Notes: generated from the sequence alone by a model not told the origin. Shown: positions 8,552 through 16,147, counted from the first letter of the stretch. The stretch: 37,229 nt of DNA from Paenibacillus sp. 598K (GCF_003851045.1 NZ_BFBX01000130.1:47594-84822); one strand, 5' to 3'. Program-made: numbers and translations.

Positions 8552-10924
8552 ATGAGCATCCGGTTCGGCAAACCAGCAGTGTATTGGACGGAAGCGCTTC
8601 CTGTCGGCAACGGCAGACTCGGGGCGATGGTATTCGGAGGCGTCGAGAGCGAACGCATCCAGTTGAACGAAGATTCGCTATGGTCGGGCAGCGCCAAGGA
8701 TTGGAACAATCCGCAGGCCAAGGCGGCGCTGCCGAAGATCAGGGAGGCGCTGGCGAGAGAGGACTACGCGGCGGCGGACGCGCTCGGCAAGGAGATGATG
8801 GGCCCCTACACCCAGTCGTATCTGCCGCTCGCCGATCTGCAGCTGGTCATGGAGCATGGCAACAAATACCGCGATTACAACCGCTCGCTGGATCTATCTA
8901 CGGGTATCGCGAGCACGACATATCGCGTCGGCGATACGCAATATACGCGGGAGGTGCTGGCCTCGCATCCGCAACAGACGATCGCGGTGCGACTGACGAC
9001 GAGCGAGCCGGGCCGACTGAGTCTGCGCGCGCATCTGGGCTCGTTGTTGCGCAGCGAGGGTGTGGCTGGGGAGGGCTACTATGCGATCGATGGCATCGCG
9101 CCCGAGCAGGTGTGGCCGAGTTATTGCGACAAGGACGAGCCGATCGTCTATGGCGAGACGGAGACGAGCACGGCGCTGCGCTTCCATGCGCGAGTGACCG
9201 TCCGTACGCAGGGCGGTACGGTGACATCGACGCATGACGGGCTACAGATCCGGGACGCCGATGAGGTGCTGCTGCTCGTCACTGCCGCCACGACGTTCGA
9301 CGCGGCGCGCAGCGTCAACGATCCCGAGCGACGGCCATCGGATATCGCCGGCGAGGTCGCCGCAGCGGTCGCCCGGGTCGACTACGATACGCTGAAGGCG
9401 GCCCATGTGGCCGATCACCAGGCGCTATACGACCGGGTCGCGCTCCAGCTCGGCGAGAGCCCGGCCGCTCCTGATATGGACACGGACCGGCGGATCGCCG
9501 AGTACGGCAGCGACGATCCGGCGCTGGTGGCGCTCCTCTTCAACTACGGGCGTTACCTGATGATCGCCTCCTCGCGGCCCGGCACGCAGCCGGCCAACCT
9601 GCAGGGCATCTGGAACGAGGAGACGCGCGCTCCGTGGAGCAGCAACTATACGCTCAACATCAACGCGCAGATGAACTATTGGCCAGCCGAGAGCTGCAAT
9701 ATGGCCGAGCTGCACGAGCCGATGCTGCGCTTCATCGAGCGGCTGGCCGTCAACGGACGCCGCACGGCGGAGGTCAACTACGGGGCACGCGGTTGGGTCG
9801 CGCATCACAACTCGGATCTGTGGGCGCAGACGGCGCCGGTCGGCGACTATGGCGACGGCGACCCGGTGTGGGCGTTTTGGCCGATGGCCGCGCCGTGGCT
9901 GTCGCAGCATATGTGGGAGCATTACCTGTATAGCGGCGATCGTACGTACCTGGGCGAGCGGGCGTATCCGATCATGAAGGGGGCGGCGCAGTTCTGCCTC
10001 GACTGGCTCTATGAGGACAGCGAGGGCCGACTGGTGTCGGGCCCGTCGACCTCGCCGGAGCATAAGTTCGTCGTCGATGGCAGGCGCTATGCTGTAGATC
10101 TGGCGTCGACGATGGACCTGGCGCTGATCGCCGAGCTGTTCGATAACTGCGTCGCTGCAGCAGAGATCCTCGGCGAGGATACGTCCTTGGTTGAGGAGCT
10201 GAAGGCGGCGCGGCGCAAGCTGTATCCGTTCCAGGTCGGCCAGCACGGCCAACTGCAGGAGTGGCATCGGGACTTTGAGGAGCAGGATGTGCATCATCGT
10301 CATGTATCGCATCTGATCGGCGTCTATCCGGGGCGGCTGTTCACGGCCGAGTCGACGCCGGAGCTGTTCGCGGCGGCGCGCCAATCGCTCGAGCGCAGGG
10401 GCGACGAGGGGACGGGCTGGAGCCTGGGCTGGAAGGTCGGACTGTGGGCCCGCTTTGGCGACGGCAACCGCGCCGAGCGGCTGCTCGCCAATATGCTGCG
10501 GCTCGTCCGCAGCGATCAGCGCAACAACGAGCGTGGCGGCGTCTACGCCAATCTGTTCGACGCGCACCCGCCGTTCCAGATCGACGGCAATTTCGCCGCT
10601 ACCGCAGGCATCGCAGAGATGCTGCTGCAGTCGCATCAGGGGTACCTTGAGCTGCTGCCGGCGCTGCCGGACAAGTGGACGGGCGGCTCGGTGCGCGGCT
10701 TGCGCGCCCGGGGCGGCTACGAGGTCGAGCTGCGCTGGCAGGGCGGCCGTCTGAGTGAGGCCTATGTGACCTCGCAGCAGGCTCAGACCTGCGCTGTCCG
10801 AGCCTCCGCCGCCTTGGCGAGTATCGAGCAGGCGGGATCGGAGACAGCCTGGACCAGCGCTGAGGACGGGCTGTTCCGCTTCGAGGCGCAGGCGGGTGTG
10901 AGGTACGTGCTGCGCTTCCAATAG
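8552..10924 (+). CDS. glycoside hydrolase family 95 alpha-L-fucosidase (or alpha-L-galactosidase)
   Basis: A 790-residue protein that matches GH95 along its whole length. The N-terminal beta-sandwich domain (about 1-240) opens with the hallmark WTEALPVGNGRLGAM and LNEDSLWSG. The (alpha/alpha)6 catalytic barrel spans roughly 270-690, with NINAQMNYWPAE, GPSTSPEH and QIDGNFAATAGIAEML, the segments that carry the catalytic Asn and Asp residues in characterised GH95 enzymes. A C-terminal beta domain follows. GH95 enzymes invert at 1,2-linked alpha-L-fucose, for example on xyloglucan side chains, and some act on alpha-L-galactose. No signal peptide, so it should act on imported oligosaccharides. 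ATG 8552 follows AGGGGG at 11 bases. Confidence 0.93.
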   Translation: MSIRFGKPAVYWTEALPVGNGRLGAMVFGGVESERIQLNEDSLWSGSAKDWNNPQAKAALPKIREALAREDYAAADALGKEMMGPYTQSYLPLADLQLVMEHGNKYRDYNRSLDLSTGIASTTYRVGDTQYTREVLASHPQQTIAVRLTTSEPGRLSLRAHLGSLLRSEGVAGEGYYAIDGIAPEQVWPSYCDKDEPIVYGETETSTALRFHARVTVRTQGGTVTSTHDGLQIRDADEVLLLVTAATTFDAARSVNDPERRPSDIAGEVAAAVARVDYDTLKAAHVADHQALYDRVALQLGESPAAPDMDTDRRIAEYGSDDPALVALLFNYGRYLMIASSRPGTQPANLQGIWNEETRAPWSSNYTLNINAQMNYWPAESCNMAELHEPMLRFIERLAVNGRRTAEVNYGARGWVAHHNSDLWAQTAPVGDYGDGDPVWAFWPMAAPWLSQHMWEHYLYSGDRTYLGERAYPIMKGAAQFCLDWLYEDSEGRLVSGPSTSPEHKFVVDGRRYAVDLASTMDLALIAELFDNCVAAAEILGEDTSLVEELKAARRKLYPFQVGQHGQLQEWHRDFEEQDVHHRHVSHLIGVYPGRLFTAESTPELFAAARQSLERRGDEGTGWSLGWKVGLWARFGDGNRAERLLANMLRLVRSDQRNNERGGVYANLFDAHPPFQIDGNFAATAGIAEMLLQSHQGYLELLPALPDKWTGGSVRGLRARGGYEVELRWQGGRLSEAYVTSQQAQTCAVRASAALASIEQAGSETAWTSAEDGLFRFEAQAGVRYVLRFQ

Positions 10925-10927
10925 GCC

Positions 10928-10963
10928 AAAAAGCCGACGCGGCGTTAGCTCTGCGTCGGCTTT
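10928..10963. terminator. bidirectional terminator between GH95 and FhuF-like genes
   Basis: AAAGCCGACGC (10930-10940) pairs perfectly with GCGTCGGCTTT (10953-10963), an 11-bp stem. Read on the minus strand it ends in TTTTT, a good terminator for the siderophore operon; on the plus strand only TTT follows. It overlaps the last codons of the minus-strand gene. Confidence 0.75.
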
Positions 10964-11718
10964 GGGCATTTGCGGCAATACTCGTCGGACATCTCGTAAT
11001 AAAAGCAGCAGGTGAGCCGCTCGGCGCTGCCTGCAGCGGCCAGACCGCCGCAGTCCGCCTGAGGTACGAAGCGGGCGAATGGATGACGTCGCTCGCCGAA
11101 CAGCTCGGGGGCAGCGTCTGCGAGCAGATAGGCGGCATCCGTCCGGCGGCGAGCCGGAGCTTCGTCGAAGTCCTCGGTCAGCAGCGGGGCGATGCGGACG
11201 TAGATATTCTCCCACAGCATCGCCCGCGGCGTCTGCGATACGGCTGCCAGCGACTGCAGCAGCGGCGTCAGGTGACTGCGGAACAGCTCGCGCAGCCAGC
11301 TCTCTCGCCAGGCCGCCCGGCCTGCGGGGCCGGGCGAGACGACCTGCAGTCCCGTCAGCGCGAGATCGGGGAAGGTCGTCCGGCCCGGCTCTGCGGCCGG
11401 GTCGGGCGTGACGAGCAGACATTGGCTCGGCTCAGGCAGCAGCGCCTTGTCGTAGGCGGTCATCGCATAGACCGATGGAGCGATCAACAGGTAGCCGTAA
11501 CGCTTGGCGAGCATCGACGCCGCGACCCGGAGCGATGGAGCGCCGATGTACTCGGCCAGCCAACCGAGATAGTCGGCGCACAGGCGCGGATGCAGCAGCT
11601 CGCTAATCGTGATCTGACGGATCAGCGGCCGCGATGCGTCGTGCATCGCGAGGCCATAGTCATCGGCTAGCTCCTGCCACTGTGCCGGGGTCAGCGCCTG
11701 GTCCGCATTAGGCCTCAT
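10945..11718 (-). CDS. FhuF-like ferric-siderophore reductase with C-terminal 2Fe-2S motif
   Basis: A 257-residue protein of the FhuF/IucA-C-terminal-domain kind. The C-terminus ends in the four-cysteine pattern TCCFYYEMSDEYCRKC. Here the spacing is CC-x9-C-x2-C, whereas the E. coli FhuF pattern is CC-x10-C-x2-C. Such proteins bind a [2Fe-2S] cluster and reduce ferric iron from siderophores in the cytoplasm. The ATG lies inside the end of the upstream siderophore-binding lipoprotein gene, with an 11-base overlap (11708-11718), so translation is probably coupled and both should follow the same Fur control. A terminator stem overlaps its 3' end. Confidence 0.85.
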   Translation of the reverse strand: MRPNADQALTPAQWQELADDYGLAMHDASRPLIRQITISELLHPRLCADYLGWLAEYIGAPSLRVAASMLAKRYGYLLIAPSVYAMTAYDKALLPEPSQCLLVTPDPAAEPGRTTFPDLALTGLQVVSPGPAGRAAWRESWLRELFRSHLTPLLQSLAAVSQTPRAMLWENIYVRIAPLLTEDFDEAPARRRTDAAYLLADAAPELFGERRHPFARFVPQADCGGLAAAGSAERLTCCFYYEMSDEYCRKCPKPTQS

Positions 11719-12724
11719 CCAACAGCAGCTCCGCGATCTCGTCGACGATCAGATTGATCGCGATCGGGCCGTAGTAGGCGATCCACTGTGTCGTGTCGAC
11801 GGTGTAGACATGGCCTTGCTGGACGGCCTTTTGCGCCTTCCAGATGTCGGTGTTGATGACGCTGTCGACGTCCTCCTGGAACATCACGTTGGCCAGCATG
11901 AAGTAGTGGTCGGCGTTGATATCCGGCAGCACCTCCATGGAGATCTGATACGTGTCGTCTTGACCCTCCATCGCAGGCGGCAGCTTCAGACCCAGATCGT
12001 TGTAGAGGATCGCGCCTGTACGGTGAGCAGGCGGGTGGACGCGGATGCCGCCGTCGCGCGGACGGATCAGCGCGACCGTCTCGTCGCCGAGCTTCTCGGC
12101 GAACTTCTGGCGCAGCTCGGCCGTCTTGGTCTCATAGGCGGTCAGGAGGCTCTGCGCTTCCTCATCCTTCTCCATGATCTTGCCGAGCGTCACCAGCGTA
12201 TCCCGCCAGTCCTCGTCAAAGTCGAGCATAAGCGTCGGCGCGATCTGACTGAACTGCTCGTAAAATTGCTCCTGGAAGCCGGTGCAGAGGATCAGGTCCG
12301 GGTCCATCTCCAGGATTGCTTCCATGTTTGGTTCGTCCCGCGTGCCCAGTACCTTAACATCGGTCATCTTGTCCATCAGATAAGCTGGGAAGTCCTTGTC
12401 GTCGCCAGCCGAGGTGACGCTGCCGATCGGCTTCTCGTCAAGCGCGACGAGCTGGTCGGCGAATTTGTTGTCGAGTACGACGATGCGGGTCGGCTTCTGC
12501 TCGAGCGTGAAGTCGCCCTTCAGATCCTTGATCGTCAGCGGATAGTTGCTCTGTGCTTGATCGGCGGCGTTGTTGCCTGTATTTTGCGTAGCCGCCGGAG
12601 GCGTCGTGTTGCCGCCCTGATTGGCTGTGCCTGTCCCCGCGCCGTTATTGGAGCATGCGCCGATGATCAACATGACGCTCAGCAATAGACTAACAGCAAG
12701 TGTCCCCTTTGTTCTTTTAAGCAA
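11708..12724 (-). CDS. iron-siderophore-binding lipoprotein, internal TTG start within the AraC frame
   Basis: Initiation at TTG 12724 gives a 338-residue protein of normal length for FecB/FhuD-type binding lipoproteins. GGAGGAGA (12739-12732) sits 7 bases upstream, an ideal Shine-Dalgarno. The product starts MLKRTKGTLAVSLL and has a lipobox IIGAC with Cys24, then a Gly/Asn/Thr-rich linker and a periplasmic-binding-protein-2 domain (about 60-335). It should bind a ferric siderophore outside the membrane and deliver it to a permease not encoded here. A promoter and a Fur box lie directly upstream, inside the coding frame of the AraC regulator. The FhuF-like reductase overlaps its end by 11 bases. 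Confidence 0.8.
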   Translation of the reverse strand: MLKRTKGTLAVSLLLSVMLIIGACSNNGAGTGTANQGGNTTPPAATQNTGNNAADQAQSNYPLTIKDLKGDFTLEQKPTRIVVLDNKFADQLVALDEKPIGSVTSAGDDKDFPAYLMDKMTDVKVLGTRDEPNMEAILEMDPDLILCTGFQEQFYEQFSQIAPTLMLDFDEDWRDTLVTLGKIMEKDEEAQSLLTAYETKTAELRQKFAEKLGDETVALIRPRDGGIRVHPPAHRTGAILYNDLGLKLPPAMEGQDDTYQISMEVLPDINADHYFMLANVMFQEDVDSVINTDIWKAQKAVQQGHVYTVDTTQWIAYYGPIAINLIVDEIAELLLDEA

Positions 12725-13669
12725 TGGTGTCTCTCCTCCGTTTATGTAGTGATAATGATTTTCATCATCAGTTACACTATACGGAAGAACGCCTTCCGCT
12801 CCAATGGAGAGGGGCGACATCTGTAATGGATTTCTGCGACATTCGGTGCGGTACTGGGCAGGCGAGAGACTCGTATGCTTCTTGAAGGCGCGGCTGAAGT
12901 AATAGCTGTCCGCATAGCCAACAGCCTCGGCGATCTCGCGAATCGGCGCGTTGGTCGTGCGCAGCAGATGCTCGGCCTGCTGCATGCGAACCTGATTGAC
13001 GTACTCCATCGGACCGGTACGCAGTCTGGCCTTGAACTGCCGCTGCAGCTGTCTGGTCCCGTATTGCAGATGCGATGCCAGCTCCTGGAGCGTGATCGGC
13101 TCGGCATATCGCTCCTCGATATAGAGCATCGCCTGACGGACGGGATCGGTCCGGAGCGGGCCCAGCTCGCCGAGCTCGTGCAGCTGCTTGAGCAGCTCGT
13201 AGATCCACTGGTGGAAGAGGCCGCGTACGTGGAAGCGCTCGAGCGGCGTCCGCAGCTGCCACTGGCGGTACATCTCCTCCATGCGGATCTGCAGCTGCAG
13301 CGGTCGGGGCGGCGCGAGCGCATACCGCGCGCCGAACGGGTCGATCTCCCGCTGCATCCGCAGCAGCTCCCGACGTGCAGGCGCGACCAGCGCAGCCTTG
13401 TAGTACAGCAGGTAGAAGGAAGTCGTCTGCTGCGCTCCGTCGATCGTCAGAGCGGCCCCCTTGCCCGCATGGCAGACATAGCCAGCCGTTGCCGGATGCG
13501 CGCGGCCGTCGATCGCGACCGAAGCCTCGCCGCTGGCGAGCAGCAGGAATGCGCTGGCCGGCAGACGAGACAGCCGCAGCCGGTCCCCGGGTCCGATCGC
13601 ATCGCGGCGGATATCCAGCACCCGGATCGCGCTATGCTGCCATAGCGGCAGTTGATCAAGTACGCTCAC
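11708..13669 (-). CDS. AraC-family regulator in one open frame with a siderophore-binding lipoprotein
   Basis: The frame is uninterrupted for 653 codons. Residues 1-~160 form a sensor-like N-terminal region. Residues ~176-273 are a two-helix-turn-helix AraC domain, with LQELASHLQYGTRQLQRQFK and then IREIAEAVGYADSYYFSRAFK. After AraC, about 40 low-conservation residues are encoded by what looks like promoter DNA, followed by a lipoprotein signal (Cys339) and a FecB-type binding domain. GTG 13669 is chosen because GGAAGG ends 8 bases upstream; GTG 13678 is also in frame. B. subtilis Btr also joins AraC and a FecB-like domain but, as I recall, has no internal signal peptide. Regulator and lipoprotein are probably largely separate products, but no stop codon separates them. 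Confidence 0.75.
   Translation of the reverse strand: MSVLDQLPLWQHSAIRVLDIRRDAIGPGDRLRLSRLPASAFLLLASGEASVAIDGRAHPATAGYVCHAGKGAALTIDGAQQTTSFYLLYYKAALVAPARRELLRMQREIDPFGARYALAPPRPLQLQIRMEEMYRQWQLRTPLERFHVRGLFHQWIYELLKQLHELGELGPLRTDPVRQAMLYIEERYAEPITLQELASHLQYGTRQLQRQFKARLRTGPMEYVNQVRMQQAEHLLRTTNAPIREIAEAVGYADSYYFSRAFKKHTSLSPAQYRTECRRNPLQMSPLSIGAEGVLPYSVTDDENHYHYINGGETPLLKRTKGTLAVSLLLSVMLIIGACSNNGAGTGTANQGGNTTPPAATQNTGNNAADQAQSNYPLTIKDLKGDFTLEQKPTRIVVLDNKFADQLVALDEKPIGSVTSAGDDKDFPAYLMDKMTDVKVLGTRDEPNMEAILEMDPDLILCTGFQEQFYEQFSQIAPTLMLDFDEDWRDTLVTLGKIMEKDEEAQSLLTAYETKTAELRQKFAEKLGDETVALIRPRDGGIRVHPPAHRTGAILYNDLGLKLPPAMEGQDDTYQISMEVLPDINADHYFMLANVMFQEDVDSVINTDIWKAQKAVQQGHVYTVDTTQWIAYYGPIAINLIVDEIAELLLDEA
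12750..12770 (-). promoter_or_regulatory. Fur box
   Basis: On the plus strand 12751-12769 reads GATAATGATTTTCATCATC, matching 16 of 19 positions of the classical Fur consensus GATAATGATAATCATTATC. It lies immediately downstream of a -10 hexamer and upstream of the ribosome-binding site of the siderophore-binding lipoprotein, so Fur-Fe2+ should repress that gene and the coupled FhuF-like gene. Confidence 0.85.
12776..12804 (-). promoter_or_regulatory. sigma-A promoter of the siderophore-binding lipoprotein
   Basis: On the minus strand TTGGAG (12804-12799) and TATAGT (12781-12776) are separated by exactly 17 bases. The spacer itself is an inverted repeat (CGGAAG/CTTCCG). The predicted start site falls within or next to the Fur box. 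The whole promoter lies in the reading frame that continues from the AraC regulator. Confidence 0.7.
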
Positions 13670-13706
13670 GCATCTCACCTTCCATGACGGTTGTTATCTA
13701 TCGCTG

Positions 13707-13735
13707 ATTATAGCAGCATCGCCCTGGACTGAAAA
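13707..13735 (-). promoter_or_regulatory. promoter of the AraC regulator gene
   Basis: On the minus strand TTTTCA (13735-13730) and a perfect TATAAT (13712-13707) are 17 bases apart, about 40 bases ahead of the GTG start at 13669. No convincing Fur box overlaps it. Confidence 0.6.
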
Positions 13736-13873
13736 GTCAGCGCAAGGCGATTTGCCGCCGCCATCTTGTGGAAAAGACGCGCGCTGCGGCAAGCGCTGCG
13801 CGAAATCGTCCGAAAATAGACGGCTGCAGGGGCGCGTGTTACCCTATGAGACAAAGAGAGGAGCAGGATCGAT

Positions 13874-14785
13874 ATGACGATACGAATAGGGATGATCGGC
13901 CTGGACACCTCGCATGTCCAGATCTTCACCGAGATGCTGCACAACCCCGAACATCCGCATCATATTCCAGGGGCGCGCGTGACGGCTGCCTATCCAGGCG
14001 GATCGCCAGACTTCCCGCTCAGCATCGGCAGGGTAGCGGGCTATACGCGCATGCTGGTCGAGGCTGGCGCGACGATCGTGGACAGTCCGGCGGAGGTGGC
14101 GGCGCAGGTCGATGCGATCATGCTGGAGTCGGCGGACGGGCGCGTTCATCTGGAGCAATTTCGCCAGATCGCGCCTCTATGCAAACGGGTGTTCATCGAC
14201 AAGCCGTTCGCGACGAGCCTCCAGGAGGCCGAGATGATCGCAGGGCTGGCGGCAGCGCACGGGGTGACGCTGATGAGCAGCTCGTCGCTGCGTTATGCCC
14301 AGGGGCTAGAGGAGCTGCTGGCCATCGAGGACGAGGGCGAGATCGATGGCGTCGACGGACTCTGTCCGCTGCCGCTGGAGGAGACGCAGCCTGGACTGTT
14401 CTGGTACGGCATCCACGGCGTCGAGATGCTCTACCGCTTGCTGGGCCCAGGCTGCGTGAGCGTGCAGGCGACGAGGAGCGGATTGCACGAGGTGATCGCG
14501 GGCGTGTGGCGAGACGGCCGGATCGGCACGCTGCGCGGCGAGCGGGCAGGCCTCGGCCGCTTCGGCGTCACGGTGCATCGGCGGCAGCGCAGCCGCTTCG
14601 CCGACCTGAGCGCGCAGCCCAAGCCGTATTATGCGAGTCTGCTGGAGCAAGTAATGACGATGTTCCGGACGGGCGTCGCCGTGCTGCCGATTGAGGAGAC
14701 GCTGGAGATTGTTCGTTTCATCGAAGCGGCCAATCGCTCCCGCGAGAGCGGTGCGGCAGTGCGGATGGAGGAGATCGGCTTTTGA
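13874..14785 (+). CDS. Gfo/Idh/MocA-family oxidoreductase
   Basis: A 303-residue protein with an N-terminal Rossmann-like half (about 1-120) and a C-terminal alpha/beta half as in Gfo/Idh/MocA dehydrogenases. The usual glycine-rich loop GxxGxG reads GMIGLDTSHV here, and the conserved E-K-P reads DKPFATS (Lys retained). These variants occur in a subgroup of uncharacterised MocA-like proteins, so NAD(P) dependence is likely but not certain. The substrate is unknown, possibly a sugar or inositol derivative. It is transcribed divergently from the siderophore locus. ATG 13874 has GAGAGGAGCAGG upstream. Confidence 0.82.
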   Translation: MTIRIGMIGLDTSHVQIFTEMLHNPEHPHHIPGARVTAAYPGGSPDFPLSIGRVAGYTRMLVEAGATIVDSPAEVAAQVDAIMLESADGRVHLEQFRQIAPLCKRVFIDKPFATSLQEAEMIAGLAAAHGVTLMSSSSLRYAQGLEELLAIEDEGEIDGVDGLCPLPLEETQPGLFWYGIHGVEMLYRLLGPGCVSVQATRSGLHEVIAGVWRDGRIGTLRGERAGLGRFGVTVHRRQRSRFADLSAQPKPYYASLLEQVMTMFRTGVAVLPIEETLEIVRFIEAANRSRESGAAVRMEEIGF

Positions 14786-14842
14786 AGTATGTTTAGAGGG
14801 AAAGATCCCACGCCATTGCATAGAGATAGGAGAGCTGCACAT

Positions 14843-15463
14843 ATGAGCGAGCATACATCCGTTTTTGTGACCAAGATCCGCTTCGAGGACCAATTGAAGA
14901 GGCTCGGTATTTCTGCGTTTCGTCGGCTGAACGAAGAGTGGCTTGTATTTATGGGGCCTGTTGAGGAAAGAGAGCAGGAGATGATCGAGCTTTCAAAAGA
15001 GCTGCCGATACTGTATATTACGCATGCGGAGGATTATGGCTGGGGATATATGCTGTGGGCGAACGGCGAACTGAAAGCAGAGTTCGAATACTCCTACATG
15101 CTTTCTGAAGAAGCGCTAATGGACGTGCTGGAATCAGAGTATCCGGATGCCGATCCACAGGAGCTTCTCTATGGCGATGCAGGGGATCGGGCCGAGGCGG
15201 TGAATGAGCTGATTGGCCAGTTCTACAGTGGCGGCGCGTACGAGAAGCTGTTGCGAGAGACTTTCAAGACGGCTAATTTTGATGCGCTGGCTGTTCTCGA
15301 CTTGGAAGAGGAGCGGATAGAGGCTCTCAAGGCAACTATAACCTATCAGGGCCAAGAGATGATCGAAACGGAGCTGGTGGAGAACTTCCTGGCGATTGTG
15401 AATCTGAAGGAACTGTCTTGGTTTGAAGGTCAGGTCATAGATGCGAATGAACGAAGCCTTTGA
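14843..15463 (+). CDS. uncharacterised acidic cytoplasmic protein
   Basis: A 206-residue protein that I do not recognise. It is rich in Glu and Leu, has no signal peptide, membrane segment or cysteine motif, and looks like a soluble alpha/beta protein (for example LPILYITHAEDYGWGYMLWANG). ATG 14843 is chosen over upstream starts because AGATAGGAGAG precedes it. Base composition is less GC-rich than in the neighbouring metabolic genes, which together with its unknown neighbour may signal an acquired pair. It overlaps the following membrane-protein gene by 23 bases, suggesting translational coupling. Confidence 0.7.
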   Translation: MSEHTSVFVTKIRFEDQLKRLGISAFRRLNEEWLVFMGPVEEREQEMIELSKELPILYITHAEDYGWGYMLWANGELKAEFEYSYMLSEEALMDVLESEYPDADPQELLYGDAGDRAEAVNELIGQFYSGGAYEKLLRETFKTANFDALAVLDLEEERIEALKATITYQGQEMIETELVENFLAIVNLKELSWFEGQVIDANERSL

Positions 15464-15764
15464 GTTTTTCGTCGAGTACGTGCTCATTTGGTTGGTTCTT
15501 GGGTTAATTCTTTTCTTGGCTTTGACCCCTTTTCAACGACTAAAACAGTACTATGTTCAGGTGTTCAAATGGTTCAGATTGGCAGCTCTAGTGGTTCTAG
15601 TTGTGCTTTTCATATATCTGCTGATGAACTTTGGGAACGTCTATGAACGCGTCAAGGCAGACCCGCTTACTTTGATCTTGCCGGTAGCTGTATCGGTTCT
15701 TGGCTATACGATTCAGAAGATATATGAGCGGTTTAAGCGAGAGGAAGAAAAAGAGGATGCATAG
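15441..15764 (+). CDS. small membrane protein of unknown function
   Basis: A 107-residue protein with three hydrophobic segments at about residues 10-28, 47-65 and 76-90, and a highly charged C-terminal tail (KREEEKEDA). ATG 15441 lies inside the end of the upstream unknown gene; ATG 15447 is an alternative. The overlap suggests the two products act together, possibly a soluble protein with its membrane partner (inference). No family recognised. Confidence 0.65.
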   Translation: MRMNEAFEFFVEYVLIWLVLGLILFLALTPFQRLKQYYVQVFKWFRLAALVVLVVLFIYLLMNFGNVYERVKADPLTLILPVAVSVLGYTIQKIYERFKREEEKEDA

Positions 15765-15770
15765 ACGCCC

Positions 15771-16140
15771 AAAGGAACATCTATCACCTTATATTACTCA
15801 TTTCGGCGGTTTTGGAGGGTTGAAGGAACATGGGTAACCTTATGTGTGACAAAAACGCTCAAAACCGGGAGAGACTGGCCGATTAAGGTTACCTATGTTC
15901 CTAATGTTAGCCGAAACGGTGATGTGAGGCCGAATAACGACATCTATGTTCCTATGGAGCGTCGTTCCCCTCGGATGGCATGCCACACGTGCGGCGTTCC
16001 CTCGCGTCGCTGTCACCTCGCGTGGCGTTTATATGGATCGGCGTTCTCTGGTTGCGTCTCCCCCGCAAGGAGTTCCTTTACATATTACGTCGCTTGAGGA
16101 AGCGCATCAGTCTACAGTAAGACAAGGAACACACGGTATG
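15771..16140. repeat. structured repeat region built around GGAACAT/ATGTTCC
   Basis: This non-coding stretch between the small membrane protein and the histidine kinase contains recurring AAGGAACAT or its complement at 15771, 15823, 15895, 15946 and related forms near 16070 and 16124. The strongest pair is 15824-15842 (core GGGTAACCTTA) with 15884-15902, matching 18 of 19 bases plus one G-T. An outer pair TTTCGGC/GCCGAAA (15801-15807, 15910-15916) extends it. Short frames across the region (for example 15846-16097) are not credible genes: they have no ribosome-binding site and run through the palindromes. It is probably a dispersed Paenibacillus repeat (recollection, unverified). Confidence 0.6.
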
Positions 16141-16147
16141 CTATACT
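16119..16147 (+). promoter_or_regulatory. promoter of the histidine kinase gene
   Basis: AAGACA (16119-16124) and TATACT (16142-16147) are 17 bases apart, 36 bases ahead of the GTG start at 16183. The gene then has AAGGGAGG (16167-16174) as ribosome-binding site. Confidence 0.55.

Noticed and set aside
9425..11422. 665-codon minus-strand frame across GH95 and FhuF-like genes
   Set aside because: Arg-rich shadow frame produced by GC-rich codons; it crosses the terminator and a real gene in another frame.
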